From Pseudarthrobacter sp. NamE2 (GTDB lineage: Bacteria; Actinomycetota; Actinomycetes; Actinomycetales; Micrococcaceae), in assembly GCF_005796205.1 (NCBI RefSeq), contig NZ_VAHN01000002.1, positions 1 to 64,000 on the forward strand: a stretch of 64,000 nucleotides of DNA, in the 5' to 3' direction. Positions 16,361 to 25,270 of this stretch are shown piece by piece. How positions within the stretch are numbered: the first letter of the stretch is position 1; every line of letters starts with the position of its first letter. The notes below the pieces were generated by a model that made no database searches, was not told the DNA's origin, and saw nothing but the letters and a program-made list of their open reading frames with translations. The position numbers and the translations under genes were made by a program.

Positions 16361-17131
16361 ATGGAGACCCCTTCGCAAACCGCCGCCCGCAACGTTGCCC
16401 TGATCACGGGCGCCGGACGGCTGGCAGGTATCGGCGCCGGCATCGCCCGCCAGCTCGCAGCCGACGGGTGGGACCTGGTCCTGTCCTACTGGCAGGAGTA
16501 CGACGAGCGGATGCCGTGGGGGAGTGAGCCCGAGGATGTGGTGCGCCTGACCGCCGAGCTCGAGGCCATCGGCGCCGCCGTCCACGTCCTGTCAGCCGAC
16601 CTGCAGGATCCGGGAATCCCGGACCGCCTGGTGGCCGAGGCCGTGCAGCTGGCCGGCCCGCTGCAGGGACTGGTGCTGAGCCACGCCGAGTCCGTCGACT
16701 CGGGACTGCTGGACACCAGCCTTGAGTCCTTCGAACGGCACTTCGCCGTGAACACCAGGGCAAGCTGGCAGCTGATTGCCGCGTTCGCCCGGCAGGCAAC
16801 GGACGACGGCGGCGCTATCGTTGCGCTGACCAGTGACCACACTGCCTTCAACCTTCCGTACGGCGCCTCGAAGGGTGCGCTCGACAGGATCGTGATCGCC
16901 GCCGCCCGGGAACTGGGGTCACGGAACATTTCCGCGAACGTCCTCAACCCTGGTCCTGTTGACACCGGCTGGATGACGCCTGACGTCAGGGACGCCCTCG
17001 TTGAGCGCCAGCCGAGGGGCCGGCTCGGAACCCCGGCTGACGTCGCGGGGACGGTGGCGTTCCTGCTGTCCCCGGCCGGCCGCTGGGTGTCCGGGCAGCT
17101 GATCAAGTCCGACGGCGGCTTCTCGGCCTGA
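16361..17131 (+). CDS. Short-chain dehydrogenase/reductase
   Basis: A 256-residue classical-type SDR. The Rossmann motif begins TGAGRLAGIGAGIA near residue 16 (the 3-oxoacyl reductase-like TGxxxxxGIG spacing has two extra residues). The active site YGASK lies near residue 167, and the C terminus RWVSGQLIKSDGGFSA is typical of fabG-like enzymes. The substrate is unknown. The ATG at 16361 lacks a strong ribosome site, but the first conserved strand begins 11 residues later. The frame continues upstream into the MFS pseudogene by chance. Confidence 0.88.
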   Translation: METPSQTAARNVALITGAGRLAGIGAGIARQLAADGWDLVLSYWQEYDERMPWGSEPEDVVRLTAELEAIGAAVHVLSADLQDPGIPDRLVAEAVQLAGPLQGLVLSHAESVDSGLLDTSLESFERHFAVNTRASWQLIAAFARQATDDGGAIVALTSDHTAFNLPYGASKGALDRIVIAAARELGSRNISANVLNPGPVDTGWMTPDVRDALVERQPRGRLGTPADVAGTVAFLLSPAGRWVSGQLIKSDGGFSA

Positions 17132-17214
17132 GTGCCCGGCCCCCGTTTTACCCGCCCCCCACTCAACTTGGTAGTGCTAACTGATGCTCCTATGTCTCGT
17201 CAAGCGGCGTTGAG

Positions 17215-17424
17215 CTATTGGCGGTAGGCGTTGGTGAGGGCTGTGTCGTGGAGTTTTCCGCGTTCGAGTTCTGAGATCCGGGCTGGTTGGACTCCGAGGT
17301 GGGCGGCGGCTTGCAGGGTGAGTTTGTGGGTGAGCCGTTTGGGGCGCAGGTCCTCGATCAGTGCGATTGTGAGCGGGTTGCTCAGGGTCCGGCAGACCTC
17401 GCGGGCGATGGCTAGTTGAGGCAT
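17215..17424 (-). CDS. Small helix-turn-helix (XRE-like) protein or fragment
   Basis: A 69-residue product with a helix-turn-helix of Cro/XRE type (LTLQAAAHLGVQPARISELERGKL at about 36-59, split here as LTLQAAAHLGV and QPARISELERG). It begins MPQLAIAREVCRTLSNPLTI and lacks a good ribosome site. The region is otherwise full of broken genes, so it may be the C-terminal remnant of a larger protein or of a mobile element. I cannot decide which. Confidence 0.45.
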   Translation of the reverse strand: MPQLAIAREVCRTLSNPLTIALIEDLRPKRLTHKLTLQAAAHLGVQPARISELERGKLHDTALTNAYRQ

Positions 17425-17471
17425 CGGGTGGTTTCGCGTGTGCTTTTGCCGTCGCTGCCCGGGCCGGCCCC

Positions 17472-17701
17472 ATGCTGAACCTTCTGCGGGTGGACAGCTG
17501 CGTCCCCGCCCACTGGCCTGATGGCCGCAGTGCCAGCAGCTTCACCTGGACATAGCCGTGGAGGAACTGGACAGCACCGCGGACGCTGCCATCGCTGTGG
17601 GCGTCACCGTGGCCGCGCACCAGACCGCTTCCGGTCAGTGGCGCATGCTGCTGGACCCGGCCGACCACCCCCTCTGCCTCACGGTTGTCCGTCCCGACTA
17701 A
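17472..17701 (+). pseudogene. Frameshifted VOC-family gene remnant
   Basis: Frame 1 reads MLNLLRVDSCVPAHWPDGR. After a one-base frame change near 17530, frame 2 continues QQLHLDIAVEELDSTADAA and finishes WRMLLDPADHPLCLTVVRPD with a TAA. Together these match the second half of a VOC/glyoxalase-like protein (RVPQQLHLD, then DPxxHPFCL). The first half is absent. It is a decayed gene. Confidence 0.7.
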
Positions 17702-18131
17702 CCGGGGCTGCGGGCACGCTCCGAAGGGCTGAGGAATACCTCATATTTCCCAGCGGTGCCCGCTGGGCTTTCAGAAGGTCTCGATGTCTCTCCACCATCC
17801 CCCGTGGATAAGTAGTCCCGGGAGAAAAAACAAGTAGCGACTACTGATGGACTGCACCGAAACTATCCGTAGAGTGCGAAGGGTAGGAATAAAGCGGCCG
17901 GATACCACGTAATCCCACTAACAATTCCCATTCAAAGTGGAATAATTCCTGCATCCTGTGCCACTTCCAGTTTCAGCGAGGGTTGAAAAGATTCACACGC
18001 GCTGCGCCTCAGGCGCACCTTGAATGGGGACTCGCATAATTGCCGATAGCCCCATGCTGCAATGCCGACATTTTCGATCCTGTCTGTCACACAGCGGGCT
18101 CGAAGGTAGCAACAATCAGGAGGACGAATTT
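17702..18131. other. Gene-free AT-richer stretch
   Basis: No convincing gene is visible. The region is more AT-rich than its surroundings from about 17820 and contains a spaced inverted repeat CCCATTCAA (near 17928) and TTGAATGGG (near 18020). A strong AGGAGG lies at its 3' end in front of the next candidate gene. Confidence 0.4.
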
Positions 18132-18455
18132 ATGAGCATTTCGGCGGGGAATAGGAAAGTTGGCCAGCACTCCGGTGTGGGACCTGCCGGGAAGTTCCTT
18201 GTCCCGGTTATCCCTTCGGTTGATACAGACATTGGCCTGGTCATCTTCGTCTTCCAGCATGAAGCGCATCATCGCTGGTGTTCCGACCCGCGGCTGTTGG
18301 TTTCATTGCTGGCCAAATCCGTCGGTCCAGTCTTATGGAATGACAATTCAGCAAATCTTCGAATATCAGTTGCTGCATCCGGACACCGCCACGGGAAGGT
18401 GGTGGAAATTCCGCTGTTTATGAACCAGCAAGTAAATGCACTAAAACCACGGTAA
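18132..18455 (+). CDS. Hypothetical protein
   Basis: A 107-residue product that I do not recognise. Support for translation is a perfect AGGAGG at 18119-18124, seven bases before the ATG. The codon usage is less GC-biased at third positions than in neighbouring genes, which would fit recent acquisition or a non-coding frame. A hydrophobic stretch near residues 20-42 (FLVPVIPSV, then LVIFVF) is followed by a His-rich part (HEAHHRW). Two other frames are open in parts of the same stretch, so the call is uncertain. Confidence 0.4.
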   Translation: MSISAGNRKVGQHSGVGPAGKFLVPVIPSVDTDIGLVIFVFQHEAHHRWCSDPRLLVSLLAKSVGPVLWNDNSANLRISVAASGHRHGKVVEIPLFMNQQVNALKPR

Positions 18456-18478
18456 AAGACCGGCGCGGGTGCAAGTTA

Positions 18479-18643
18479 TTAGTGGGAGTCGCCGGCGTCG
18501 CTACCCTCCGCATAAGACCGCCATCTTTCCTTTACCTCCTCGGGCAGATCCTCCCACGCGGGGGCGGACGGCATCCAAAGGCCCGGCAACAATTTGAGTC
18601 GTTCCTCGTACAATGCCTTCCCCGCGTCTGCAAGATCAGCCAT
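18479..18643 (-). CDS. Small acidic hypothetical protein (54 residues)
   Basis: The frame gives MADLADAGKALYEERLKLLP, then GLWMPSAPAWEDLPEEVKER, and ends RWRSYAEGSDAGDSH. Strongly coding-like features are an amphipathic helix, a Trp-containing middle (PAWEDLPEEVKERW) typical of small helical proteins in actinobacteria and their phages, and no rare-residue clusters. An AGGTT lies upstream of the ATG at 18643. It is read in the same direction as the synthetase operon, about 320 bases beyond its end. The function is unknown. Confidence 0.6.
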   Translation of the reverse strand: MADLADAGKALYEERLKLLPGLWMPSAPAWEDLPEEVKERWRSYAEGSDAGDSH

Positions 18644-18964
18644 CAAAGGAACCTGGGCTCATGGTCGAAGCGGAAACCACGCGCACGTCCTTTCCCTGGC
18701 GGGATGCTCCTTCATCAGTAACTGACCTTCTTCTTGTGCACAGAGTTGTGCTGCCGGAATCGGCCCTACGGGCCTCTTTGACGATTTTATGCCTGTTGCC
18801 ACAGTGCAGGAGGGCAGCAGTGTCACACGAGTAAGTTTGACCCCCACAGTAGCGCTCCGCGTCGTTGCATCAGTGTGGCTGAGCTTTCCTCCCGGAGCTT
18901 TACTCCAAGGCTTAACCAGGGGGTTCCTCAGGCTAGGGAACGCTAGGTGGCCCAGTCCGTCAGC
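18644..18964. other. Gene-free stretch downstream of the synthetase operon
   Basis: No convincing gene, RNA or terminator hairpin is visible in these 321 bases. Short open frames on both strands lack ribosome sites and family features. Confidence 0.4.
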
Positions 18965-19846
18965 CTAGTGAAGGCGCTGGCGCTTTCGTGCGATGACGAC
19001 GACGCCCGTCAGGATGGCTGCGGCCCCCGCGACACCGGCCACGACGCGTGCCATCGCGTGCGGCATGGCGGGCTGGGGGGCGGTGGCATTTCTCGTGCCG
19101 TCTGCTTTGGGACCGGGGGTGGTTTTCGTACCGGCGGCGTAAACGGCTGGCTCCACTCCCATGACAATCCGGTCTCCAGGCGTGGCGCTTACCAGGAGGC
19201 GGGTCACAGTTTCGAGGTCTGTCGAAATACATCCGGCAGTGACTGAATTGCCGGCATGCAGGAAGATGGCGAAGGAAGCGCCCTGAACGGTAGGCATGTC
19301 CGGTTCACGGTTCCAATTGATGACCGCCGCCTGCTCGTAATCGCCCTGCCGAAGATAAAACCAGAGGTCTTCGTCGGCGCCGCCGTCTTTACCTTCGAAG
19401 TACTGGTTGTATGTGGGGCCTGGTTCACCGCCCCACCGCGAGAGGCGGTTGATCGTGTGGTATTTAAGCCTCGTTCCTGGGTTTTTCCTGCCCAGTGCCT
19501 CGGTAAAGGAAAACGACCCCGACGGCGAGTAGAGAGTGTCTTGCCACATCTCGCCCGGCGGGGCGAAACCGGACCTTCCGGCAAACCCTCTGCTCTGCCA
19601 CTCCTGGACGTACTCTTCCCCTTTCTTGGCGCAACCAGTAATGAGGACTTCGGTAGCACCATAGGATTTTGCGGTGGCGAACGTCACCCGTTTCGCGCCG
19701 TAGGTGGGATAGAGCACTTCGCCTGCAGTTAATCGTTCACACGCGTTGGTCACGATCCCCTCGAGAGGTGCGGCTGGGCTTGGGATTGGCGGAAGACCCA
19801 ACACTGCTGATAGAGCCAAAGGTGCTGCCAACAGCTGATTCATCAT
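18965..19846 (-). CDS. Membrane-anchored L,D-transpeptidase (YkuD/L,D-TPase family)
   Basis: A 293-residue exported protein. An N-terminal signal sequence (LLAAPLALSAVLGLPP) is followed by the actinobacterial L,D-TPase layout: SRGFAGRSGFAPPGEMW, PSGSFSFTEALG, then the catalytic block FLHAGNSVTAGCIST with His near 210 and Cys near 220. A C-terminal helix (ARVVAGVAGAAAILTGVVVI) with the basic tail ARKRQRLH anchors it. Such enzymes form 3-3 cross-links or attach proteins or modify stem peptides. Its ATG overlaps the stop of the upstream acyltransferase gene (ATGA; a second ATG follows directly), so it is translationally coupled to the synthetase operon. Confidence 0.85.
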   Translation of the reverse strand: MMNQLLAAPLALSAVLGLPPIPSPAAPLEGIVTNACERLTAGEVLYPTYGAKRVTFATAKSYGATEVLITGCAKKGEEYVQEWQSRGFAGRSGFAPPGEMWQDTLYSPSGSFSFTEALGRKNPGTRLKYHTINRLSRWGGEPGPTYNQYFEGKDGGADEDLWFYLRQGDYEQAAVINWNREPDMPTVQGASFAIFLHAGNSVTAGCISTDLETVTRLLVSATPGDRIVMGVEPAVYAAGTKTTPGPKADGTRNATAPQPAMPHAMARVVAGVAGAAAILTGVVVIARKRQRLH

Positions 19847-21138
19847 TGCTGTTGCGCACCTCGATGAAATTCAGTGCTGGTAGAGGCTGGCTTCCCGTCT
19901 GCCCTGCGACTCTGTGGCCCAGCCTCGGTCCTGCTACCGGAGGCTGCAGAGGGGCCCAACGGCGTGTTTTCAGCAGATAATGCTTTGCCGAGCACCCGCT
20001 GACGTGCATGCTCAGCAAGGCCGGTCACCAGCCGTTCCAGCGGCCCTTGCTTGCCGCCTGTCACGTTTCTCCAGATTATTGCCAAAACGGCCGCGACGAC
20101 CAGATGGATTGCCAGACATACGCCCGGCCGGTCGAGGAGGAAGCCTGTGGAGAGGAGTATGAGATGACCCGCGTACAGCGTCAGCGTCATTCCGCCCATT
20201 ACGGCCAGTGGCATGAGTGCTGATGCTGCCTTATTACCCAGGATCAGCATCGCGCCCAGAACGGCCACAGCGATTCCAATCGTGTTCAGGAGTTCCAGGG
20301 GCGTGGATGAATACGGCGACAGGACCGCAAGCCACCACCATGATGAAGTCGGTAAGGTCGGGTCGGGACCCCAGATCAACAGGTCACTTATTCCCTCGCT
20401 GTCCAGCCAAGGGGTGGCCTCCAGCAGTCGCGCCCTGCCTCCGAGGGGACCTAGCAGAATTTCCGATGCCAGCCACGCGCCTGTTGCCACTCCGAGCCCG
20501 CCGCAAACCATTTTGAGTTGCATCCGATGCGAACGCAGGTCAAGCCGGCCCAGAGCAAGACCCGCCGCGATATAGGCCATCCATGGGATGGCGGGAAAGC
20601 TCCCGTCAACCAATAGTACCGAGATGGTTGCAGCTGGCTCGATGATAAGTGAGGCGAACGTTGGATCGAAACCGCCAAGGTCCGGCAGGTCGTCGCGGAC
20701 CGCTTGCATAAAAATGGGGCCGAGTACGGCAAAGCCCAGGGCGGCGACTGCAAGTACGCGAGGGCCGAACCCCAACAGGGGAACCGCCATCAGGAACAGG
20801 ACCCCGTAGTAAGCCAAGATGATTGCTGCGGGAGGGTTTAGGTAGGCGATGAGTAGGCCGATGGCGAGGATGACAAGTGCTCGTACTGCCAGGGACGCCT
20901 TGGCGGCCGTCAGTGCGGGCCCTGCGAGCGGATGCATCCCGCCGGAAGAGAAGGTCAGCGAAACCCCGGCAAGGAGAGCAAACAGACCTGCCGACGTGCC
21001 AGAAAGAACGGTCCAAACGAGCGTTGGTTGAAAGTTTTCGTCAAACCCGGGCAGGACGTGGATGGCGATCATCCCGATCAATGCGATTCCCCTGGCGGCG
21101 TCGACTCCAACAAGGCGCTGCTTTTTCGTCGTTTTCAT
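19843..21138 (-). CDS. Polytopic DUF418/DUF1624-like acyltransferase
   Basis: A 431-residue integral membrane protein with about ten helices. It opens GVDAARGIALIGMIAIHVLP, the signature of DUF1624/heparan-alpha-glucosaminide N-acetyltransferase-like and DUF418 proteins, which move acyl groups across the membrane. The last 60 residues are hydrophilic and cytoplasmic (SAENTPLGPSAASGSRTEAG). The ATG at 21138 follows AAGGA; the upstream in-frame TTG at 21171 is less likely. It lies between the synthetase (82 bases upstream) and the L,D-transpeptidase (4-base overlap), which implies one transcript. Acylation of the synthetase product or of a wall glycan is an inference. Confidence 0.78.
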   Translation of the reverse strand: MKTTKKQRLVGVDAARGIALIGMIAIHVLPGFDENFQPTLVWTVLSGTSAGLFALLAGVSLTFSSGGMHPLAGPALTAAKASLAVRALVILAIGLLIAYLNPPAAIILAYYGVLFLMAVPLLGFGPRVLAVAALGFAVLGPIFMQAVRDDLPDLGGFDPTFASLIIEPAATISVLLVDGSFPAIPWMAYIAAGLALGRLDLRSHRMQLKMVCGGLGVATGAWLASEILLGPLGGRARLLEATPWLDSEGISDLLIWGPDPTLPTSSWWWLAVLSPYSSTPLELLNTIGIAVAVLGAMLILGNKAASALMPLAVMGGMTLTLYAGHLILLSTGFLLDRPGVCLAIHLVVAAVLAIIWRNVTGGKQGPLERLVTGLAEHARQRVLGKALSAENTPLGPSAASGSRTEAGPQSRRADGKPASTSTEFHRGAQQQ

Positions 21139-21220
21139 ACTTGTTCCTTGCTCATGATGATTGCGCCCCATACGGCCACCTCTCGGTTGTTTGCCCTACG
21201 ACTACCTTGGTTCTTGGGCA

Positions 21221-24200
21221 TTAATGCCTCCTCGTGCGCGGGCGAAGTGGGACCGCACCTGGCGACCATTGGCGGATTGGGTTTCCGGCCCAACGGGTGC
21301 CCGCGGGAACAGTCTCCGAACGCATCACGAGGGATGCCGCACCAACCGTGGCACCTTCCATGACCGTGCTGCCCGGCAGCACAATGCTGTTCGGGCCTAA
21401 CGTGGAATCGGTATCAAGCCGTATTTCGTCCATCCGCATGATGCGATCGTGAAAGAGGTGTGTCTGCAGCACTGTCCCGCGGTTCACGCTGACGCCGCTG
21501 CCCAAGGTGATCAGGTCGAACTCCGGCAGCCACCAAGTCTCACACCAGACGCCGCTGCCCACCTTGGTGCCCATTAACCGCATCCACCAGTTTAAGATGG
21601 GTGTCCCCAGGCTCAGCCGGATAAGACCGGGGACCGCGAGTGACTCGGCAAACACGTCGACGAGCTCGTTGCGCCAAACGAAGGAAGTCCAAAGCGGGTA
21701 TTGCGTAACTTCAAAGCGCCCCACCAGAACCCATTTCGCAGCTAGCGCCATGAGAGAAGCCACGACGCCGCTGCCCAACAGCACCGGCCCGGACCACAGG
21801 ACTGTGACGACGAAACCGGCTCCAAGGTAGATTTCGGTCAAAACCCCTACAGTGATCAAGGCGAGCCATGACGTGATGACCGCCGGAAGAAGTCTGCACG
21901 CTTCGACTGCTGCGCGTGCAATCAGGAGATGACGTGGAGGGTTGTACGTAAGGGTGGAGTCACCGTTGTCCACCGGGCGGGGAAGTTCCACGGGAGGACG
22001 TCCAAACCACGACGAGTTTATTGGCATGTCTTTTGGTGCAGAGGACAGGACAGCGAGCAGTGAGTTATCGGGAACCGTGCAGTCCGGTCCTACAATCGCG
22101 GAATTGCCGACAAAGGATCTTTTTCCCACGCTGGAAACGCCTAGATGGAGCCAGCCGTTGCGGACACGTTTCGAGGAAACCATGGAGTGATCTGCCAGGA
22201 ATGATCGGTCCGCGAACCGCGTGAGGTGCGGCAGGGTCTCTACTGTCGAGATTTCAACGTGTTTGCCAACGTGGGCGCCTATCATCCGCATCCATACCGG
22301 CGTGAACAAGCTGGCGTAGATGGGGTAGGTGGAGATCAGCGATTTCGTAAGCAAGGCTTCAGTCAACCAAGCCGCCCACGCGACTGCGCCATTCGCCGGA
22401 TGAAACCCCGGCTTTAGGAGAATGCTCAGAGCGCGCACCAACGCTACCGTCAGGGTCAGATAGACAACGAGCGTAGCTATTAGGAACACCGGACTCCAGG
22501 CCGCCAAACTCCAGAGGGCGTTTTGCAGCGAGACGCTGCCTTCAATGGCGTGCAGCGCCAGGAGTCCCCCCGGAATCACAGACACCAGAGGTATAAGGGT
22601 CAAACCGAAGAGCGAGACGGGATAAAGGAGCGAGATCATCGGTGACGGGCGGCCGTGGCAGGGAGTGGAGGGCCAATCGGTGCCCGCTTCTCCTACATGC
22701 TCCATTTGCGATCCAGCCCAAAGCTGACCCGCCGGTACCTTCCCTGTCACGGATGTACCCGGTGCAATTTCCGCGTGAGCCCCTACATGGCTGTCATTCA
22801 ATAGCGTGGAACGCGTCCCAACGCGCGCGTTGTCATCGACTCTGACGCGGCCGATGTGCAGGACGTCACCGTCGAGCCAGTGCCCGGCCAGGTCCGCTTC
22901 ACGCTCGATTGATGCGCCGGCCCCGAAGGTCGCAAGCCCAGTGACGGGAGGCATGGCATCGAGGTGGACGTCCTTGCCGACCTCACATCCCAGCGCGCGG
23001 GCATACCAGGCTGCCATGGGCGTGCCCATAAGCGGCTCGAGTTTGCAGTAGGTGGCCACCCGTTCAACAGTCCACAACCTCAGGTGGGTTGGGCCTCCCC
23101 GAGGGTAAACTCCGGGTCTGATCCCCGCAAGCAGGAGACGGGCGCATGCCACTACGAGAAGAAACCGGAAAGGAAGACTGTAGAGGACAACCCACGCCAT
23201 CATTGTGGGCAACAGCGGCGGATTCGGAACCCACAAGTAGTTACCAGTGTGGAAGAGGATGATGCAGACGATCATGATGCCGGTGATGTAGCGCAGGCCC
23301 GTGATGGAGTACAGCGCGAAGATCACTGCTGCCTGGAGCCAACCGGTGGATGCGGGAGTAGGGGCCGTGTGCCGCGTCGTGGTGACCGAACTCGCACTGC
23401 CCGCCAGATGCGTTGCCAGTTCGCCGAGGGTCGGGAACGCGTAAATGTCGGCGATCGAAATATCCGGGTAGCGAGCCCGCAAGGATGACACCAGCTGCGC
23501 GGCCGCCAGGCTAGCTCCGCCGGCGGCAAAAAAATTGCTCTTCTCGGTGAGTGGCACGGGACCAAGCAGGTCCCTCCATTGTTGAGCCAGCCAAGATAAT
23601 TCGCCTGTAAGTTCCTTGGGAGAATCCTGACTATGAGTGCCGAGCGGCCAGGGGAGGGCTTTCCTGTCCACCTTGCCCGAGGTCTTAATGGGAAGTTCCT
23701 CGATGATGCCAAGGGTGGGAACGAGTTGCGCGGGAAGCTTTTTTGCAAGAAGCGCCCGGCATTCGCCAAGATCGATAATCGAATCCTTTGCCGGCACTAA
23801 ATATCCCGCGAGCACCTTATTGCCACTGGGGCTCGTCTGGATGGCCCCGGCAGCTGCGGCCACTCCCGGCAGTCCGGCGAGAGCTTGGTCAACTTCACCC
23901 ATCTCGACACGTCGGCCCGCCAGCTTGACCTGCTCGTCGGCTCTGCCGACGAATACCAGACCGGCCGGATCCGCCAGTACGAGGTCACCGCTGCGGTAGG
24001 CCCGCGGCCACCCTAGAGCAGGGATTGGGGCGTACTTTTCCGCGTCCTTCGCCGTGTCCAAGTATCGGCCGAGCCCTACTCCGCCGATAACCAGCTCGCC
24101 CTCCTCCCCCCAGTTAACCGGTTCGCCATCCGCGTTGACGACGGCAAGGGCGTACCCGTGCAGCGGAAGCCCAATCCTCACAGGGGACTGGCCATCCACC

Positions 24201-25270
24201 AATGCTCCGCAGGCGATGACTGTTGCTTCCGTGGGGCCGTATGTGTTCCAAACTTCGCGTGTTGGGCTGGCCAGCTTGGCCACAAGGTCCGCAGGACATG
24301 CCTCGCCGCCAAAGATGAGCAGCCGGACTTTGGCCAGTGACTCGCCCGGCCATAGCGCTGCAAGGGTGGGCACTGTGGACACGACTGTTATGTGTCGTTG
24401 CGCCAGCCACGGACCGAGATCAGCGCCGGAACGAACCACGTCCCGGGGAGCAGGAACAAGGCATGCCCCGTTCCGCCAGGCCAACCACATCTCCTCACAG
24501 GAGGCGTCGAACGCGACAGATAATCCGGCCAGCACCCGGTCGCCCGGCCCGAGCGGGTTGTTGACACAGTAAAGTTCCGTTTCGGCGTCAACCAAGGCAG
24601 CCGCCGAGCGGTGGGTGATGGCAACACCTTTTGGCTTGCCGGTGGACCCGGACGTGAAAATGATCCAGGCGTCATCCTCACAGTGCGCTTCCGGGCTATG
24701 CCCCCGAGTGCGCACCCCCCCGATAAGGGTGAGTTCAAGGCCCTCACCGATAACTGCACAAACAGCTGCTTCTGACCAGACCGTTTCAGCCCGGTCCTCC
24801 GGTTCATCAGCGTCAACAGGAACATACGCCGCGCCGGCAGCCAGTACCCCCAAAATTGCGATATACAGGTCTACGGAACCTGACGGAACACGAACACCAA
24901 CACGGTCTCCAGCGCCGATATTCGCGCTCCACAGCCTCCGGGATACGTGGATAATTCGCTCGCCAAGGGCCTCATAGGTCAACACCACGTTCCCGTCATC
25001 AAGAGCCGGCGCAGCAGGGTACAACGCAATTGTTTCCTGGATGATCTGGACCAGGGTCCGTGCCTGCGGAGCTTCCGTAACCGGAAAGAAGGCTGCACCT
25101 GACAACTTCGTCGGCTGTCCGTGCAGAGCGCTGGACACGGCAGGACCCTTGATCGACTCGGTTGCCGTCGTGGAATCAGTGGGTGGCACGGCAGCGGGTG
25201 TGTCGCTGCTGCTGCCTCCCGCTGATACGACACCGCGATGTGACGTACCTGAAGAGTTTGTAGGATCCAA
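21221..25270 (-). CDS. Pls/PosA-type membrane nonribosomal peptide synthetase
   Basis: A 1349-residue synthetase with the layout of epsilon-poly-L-lysine synthetase. An adenylation domain (about 72-545) shows A3 IIFTSGSTGKPKG, A5 WNTYGPTEAT, A7/A8 YRSGDL and VKLAGRRVEMGEVDQ, and A10 Lys533 in TSGKVDRKAL. A carrier domain (about 553-623) has the pantetheine serine S587 in FFAAGGASL. Three left-handed beta-helix/condensation-like lobes (about 765-850, 1000-1090, 1235-1330) alternate with membrane segments (about 645-720, 880-955, 1120-1180). In FDASCEE, D255 is the amino-group-binding Asp and E259 the 239-equivalent, which hints at a basic amino acid. The TTG start has TAGGAG seven bases upstream. 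The product is unknown. Confidence 0.9.
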   Translation of the reverse strand: MDPTNSSGTSHRGVVSAGGSSSDTPAAVPPTDSTTATESIKGPAVSSALHGQPTKLSGAAFFPVTEAPQARTLVQIIQETIALYPAAPALDDGNVVLTYEALGERIIHVSRRLWSANIGAGDRVGVRVPSGSVDLYIAILGVLAAGAAYVPVDADEPEDRAETVWSEAAVCAVIGEGLELTLIGGVRTRGHSPEAHCEDDAWIIFTSGSTGKPKGVAITHRSAAALVDAETELYCVNNPLGPGDRVLAGLSVAFDASCEEMWLAWRNGACLVPAPRDVVRSGADLGPWLAQRHITVVSTVPTLAALWPGESLAKVRLLIFGGEACPADLVAKLASPTREVWNTYGPTEATVIACGALVDGQSPVRIGLPLHGYALAVVNADGEPVNWGEEGELVIGGVGLGRYLDTAKDAEKYAPIPALGWPRAYRSGDLVLADPAGLVFVGRADEQVKLAGRRVEMGEVDQALAGLPGVAAAAGAIQTSPSGNKVLAGYLVPAKDSIIDLGECRALLAKKLPAQLVPTLGIIEELPIKTSGKVDRKALPWPLGTHSQDSPKELTGELSWLAQQWRDLLGPVPLTEKSNFFAAGGASLAAAQLVSSLRARYPDISIADIYAFPTLGELATHLAGSASSVTTTRHTAPTPASTGWLQAAVIFALYSITGLRYITGIMIVCIILFHTGNYLWVPNPPLLPTMMAWVVLYSLPFRFLLVVACARLLLAGIRPGVYPRGGPTHLRLWTVERVATYCKLEPLMGTPMAAWYARALGCEVGKDVHLDAMPPVTGLATFGAGASIEREADLAGHWLDGDVLHIGRVRVDDNARVGTRSTLLNDSHVGAHAEIAPGTSVTGKVPAGQLWAGSQMEHVGEAGTDWPSTPCHGRPSPMISLLYPVSLFGLTLIPLVSVIPGGLLALHAIEGSVSLQNALWSLAAWSPVFLIATLVVYLTLTVALVRALSILLKPGFHPANGAVAWAAWLTEALLTKSLISTYPIYASLFTPVWMRMIGAHVGKHVEISTVETLPHLTRFADRSFLADHSMVSSKRVRNGWLHLGVSSVGKRSFVGNSAIVGPDCTVPDNSLLAVLSSAPKDMPINSSWFGRPPVELPRPVDNGDSTLTYNPPRHLLIARAAVEACRLLPAVITSWLALITVGVLTEIYLGAGFVVTVLWSGPVLLGSGVVASLMALAAKWVLVGRFEVTQYPLWTSFVWRNELVDVFAESLAVPGLIRLSLGTPILNWWMRLMGTKVGSGVWCETWWLPEFDLITLGSGVSVNRGTVLQTHLFHDRIMRMDEIRLDTDSTLGPNSIVLPGSTVMEGATVGAASLVMRSETVPAGTRWAGNPIRQWSPGAVPLRPRTRRH

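Noticed and set aside
18659-18847. Minus-strand 62-codon frame near the end of the synthetase operon
   Set aside because: No ribosome site, unusual composition and no family features.
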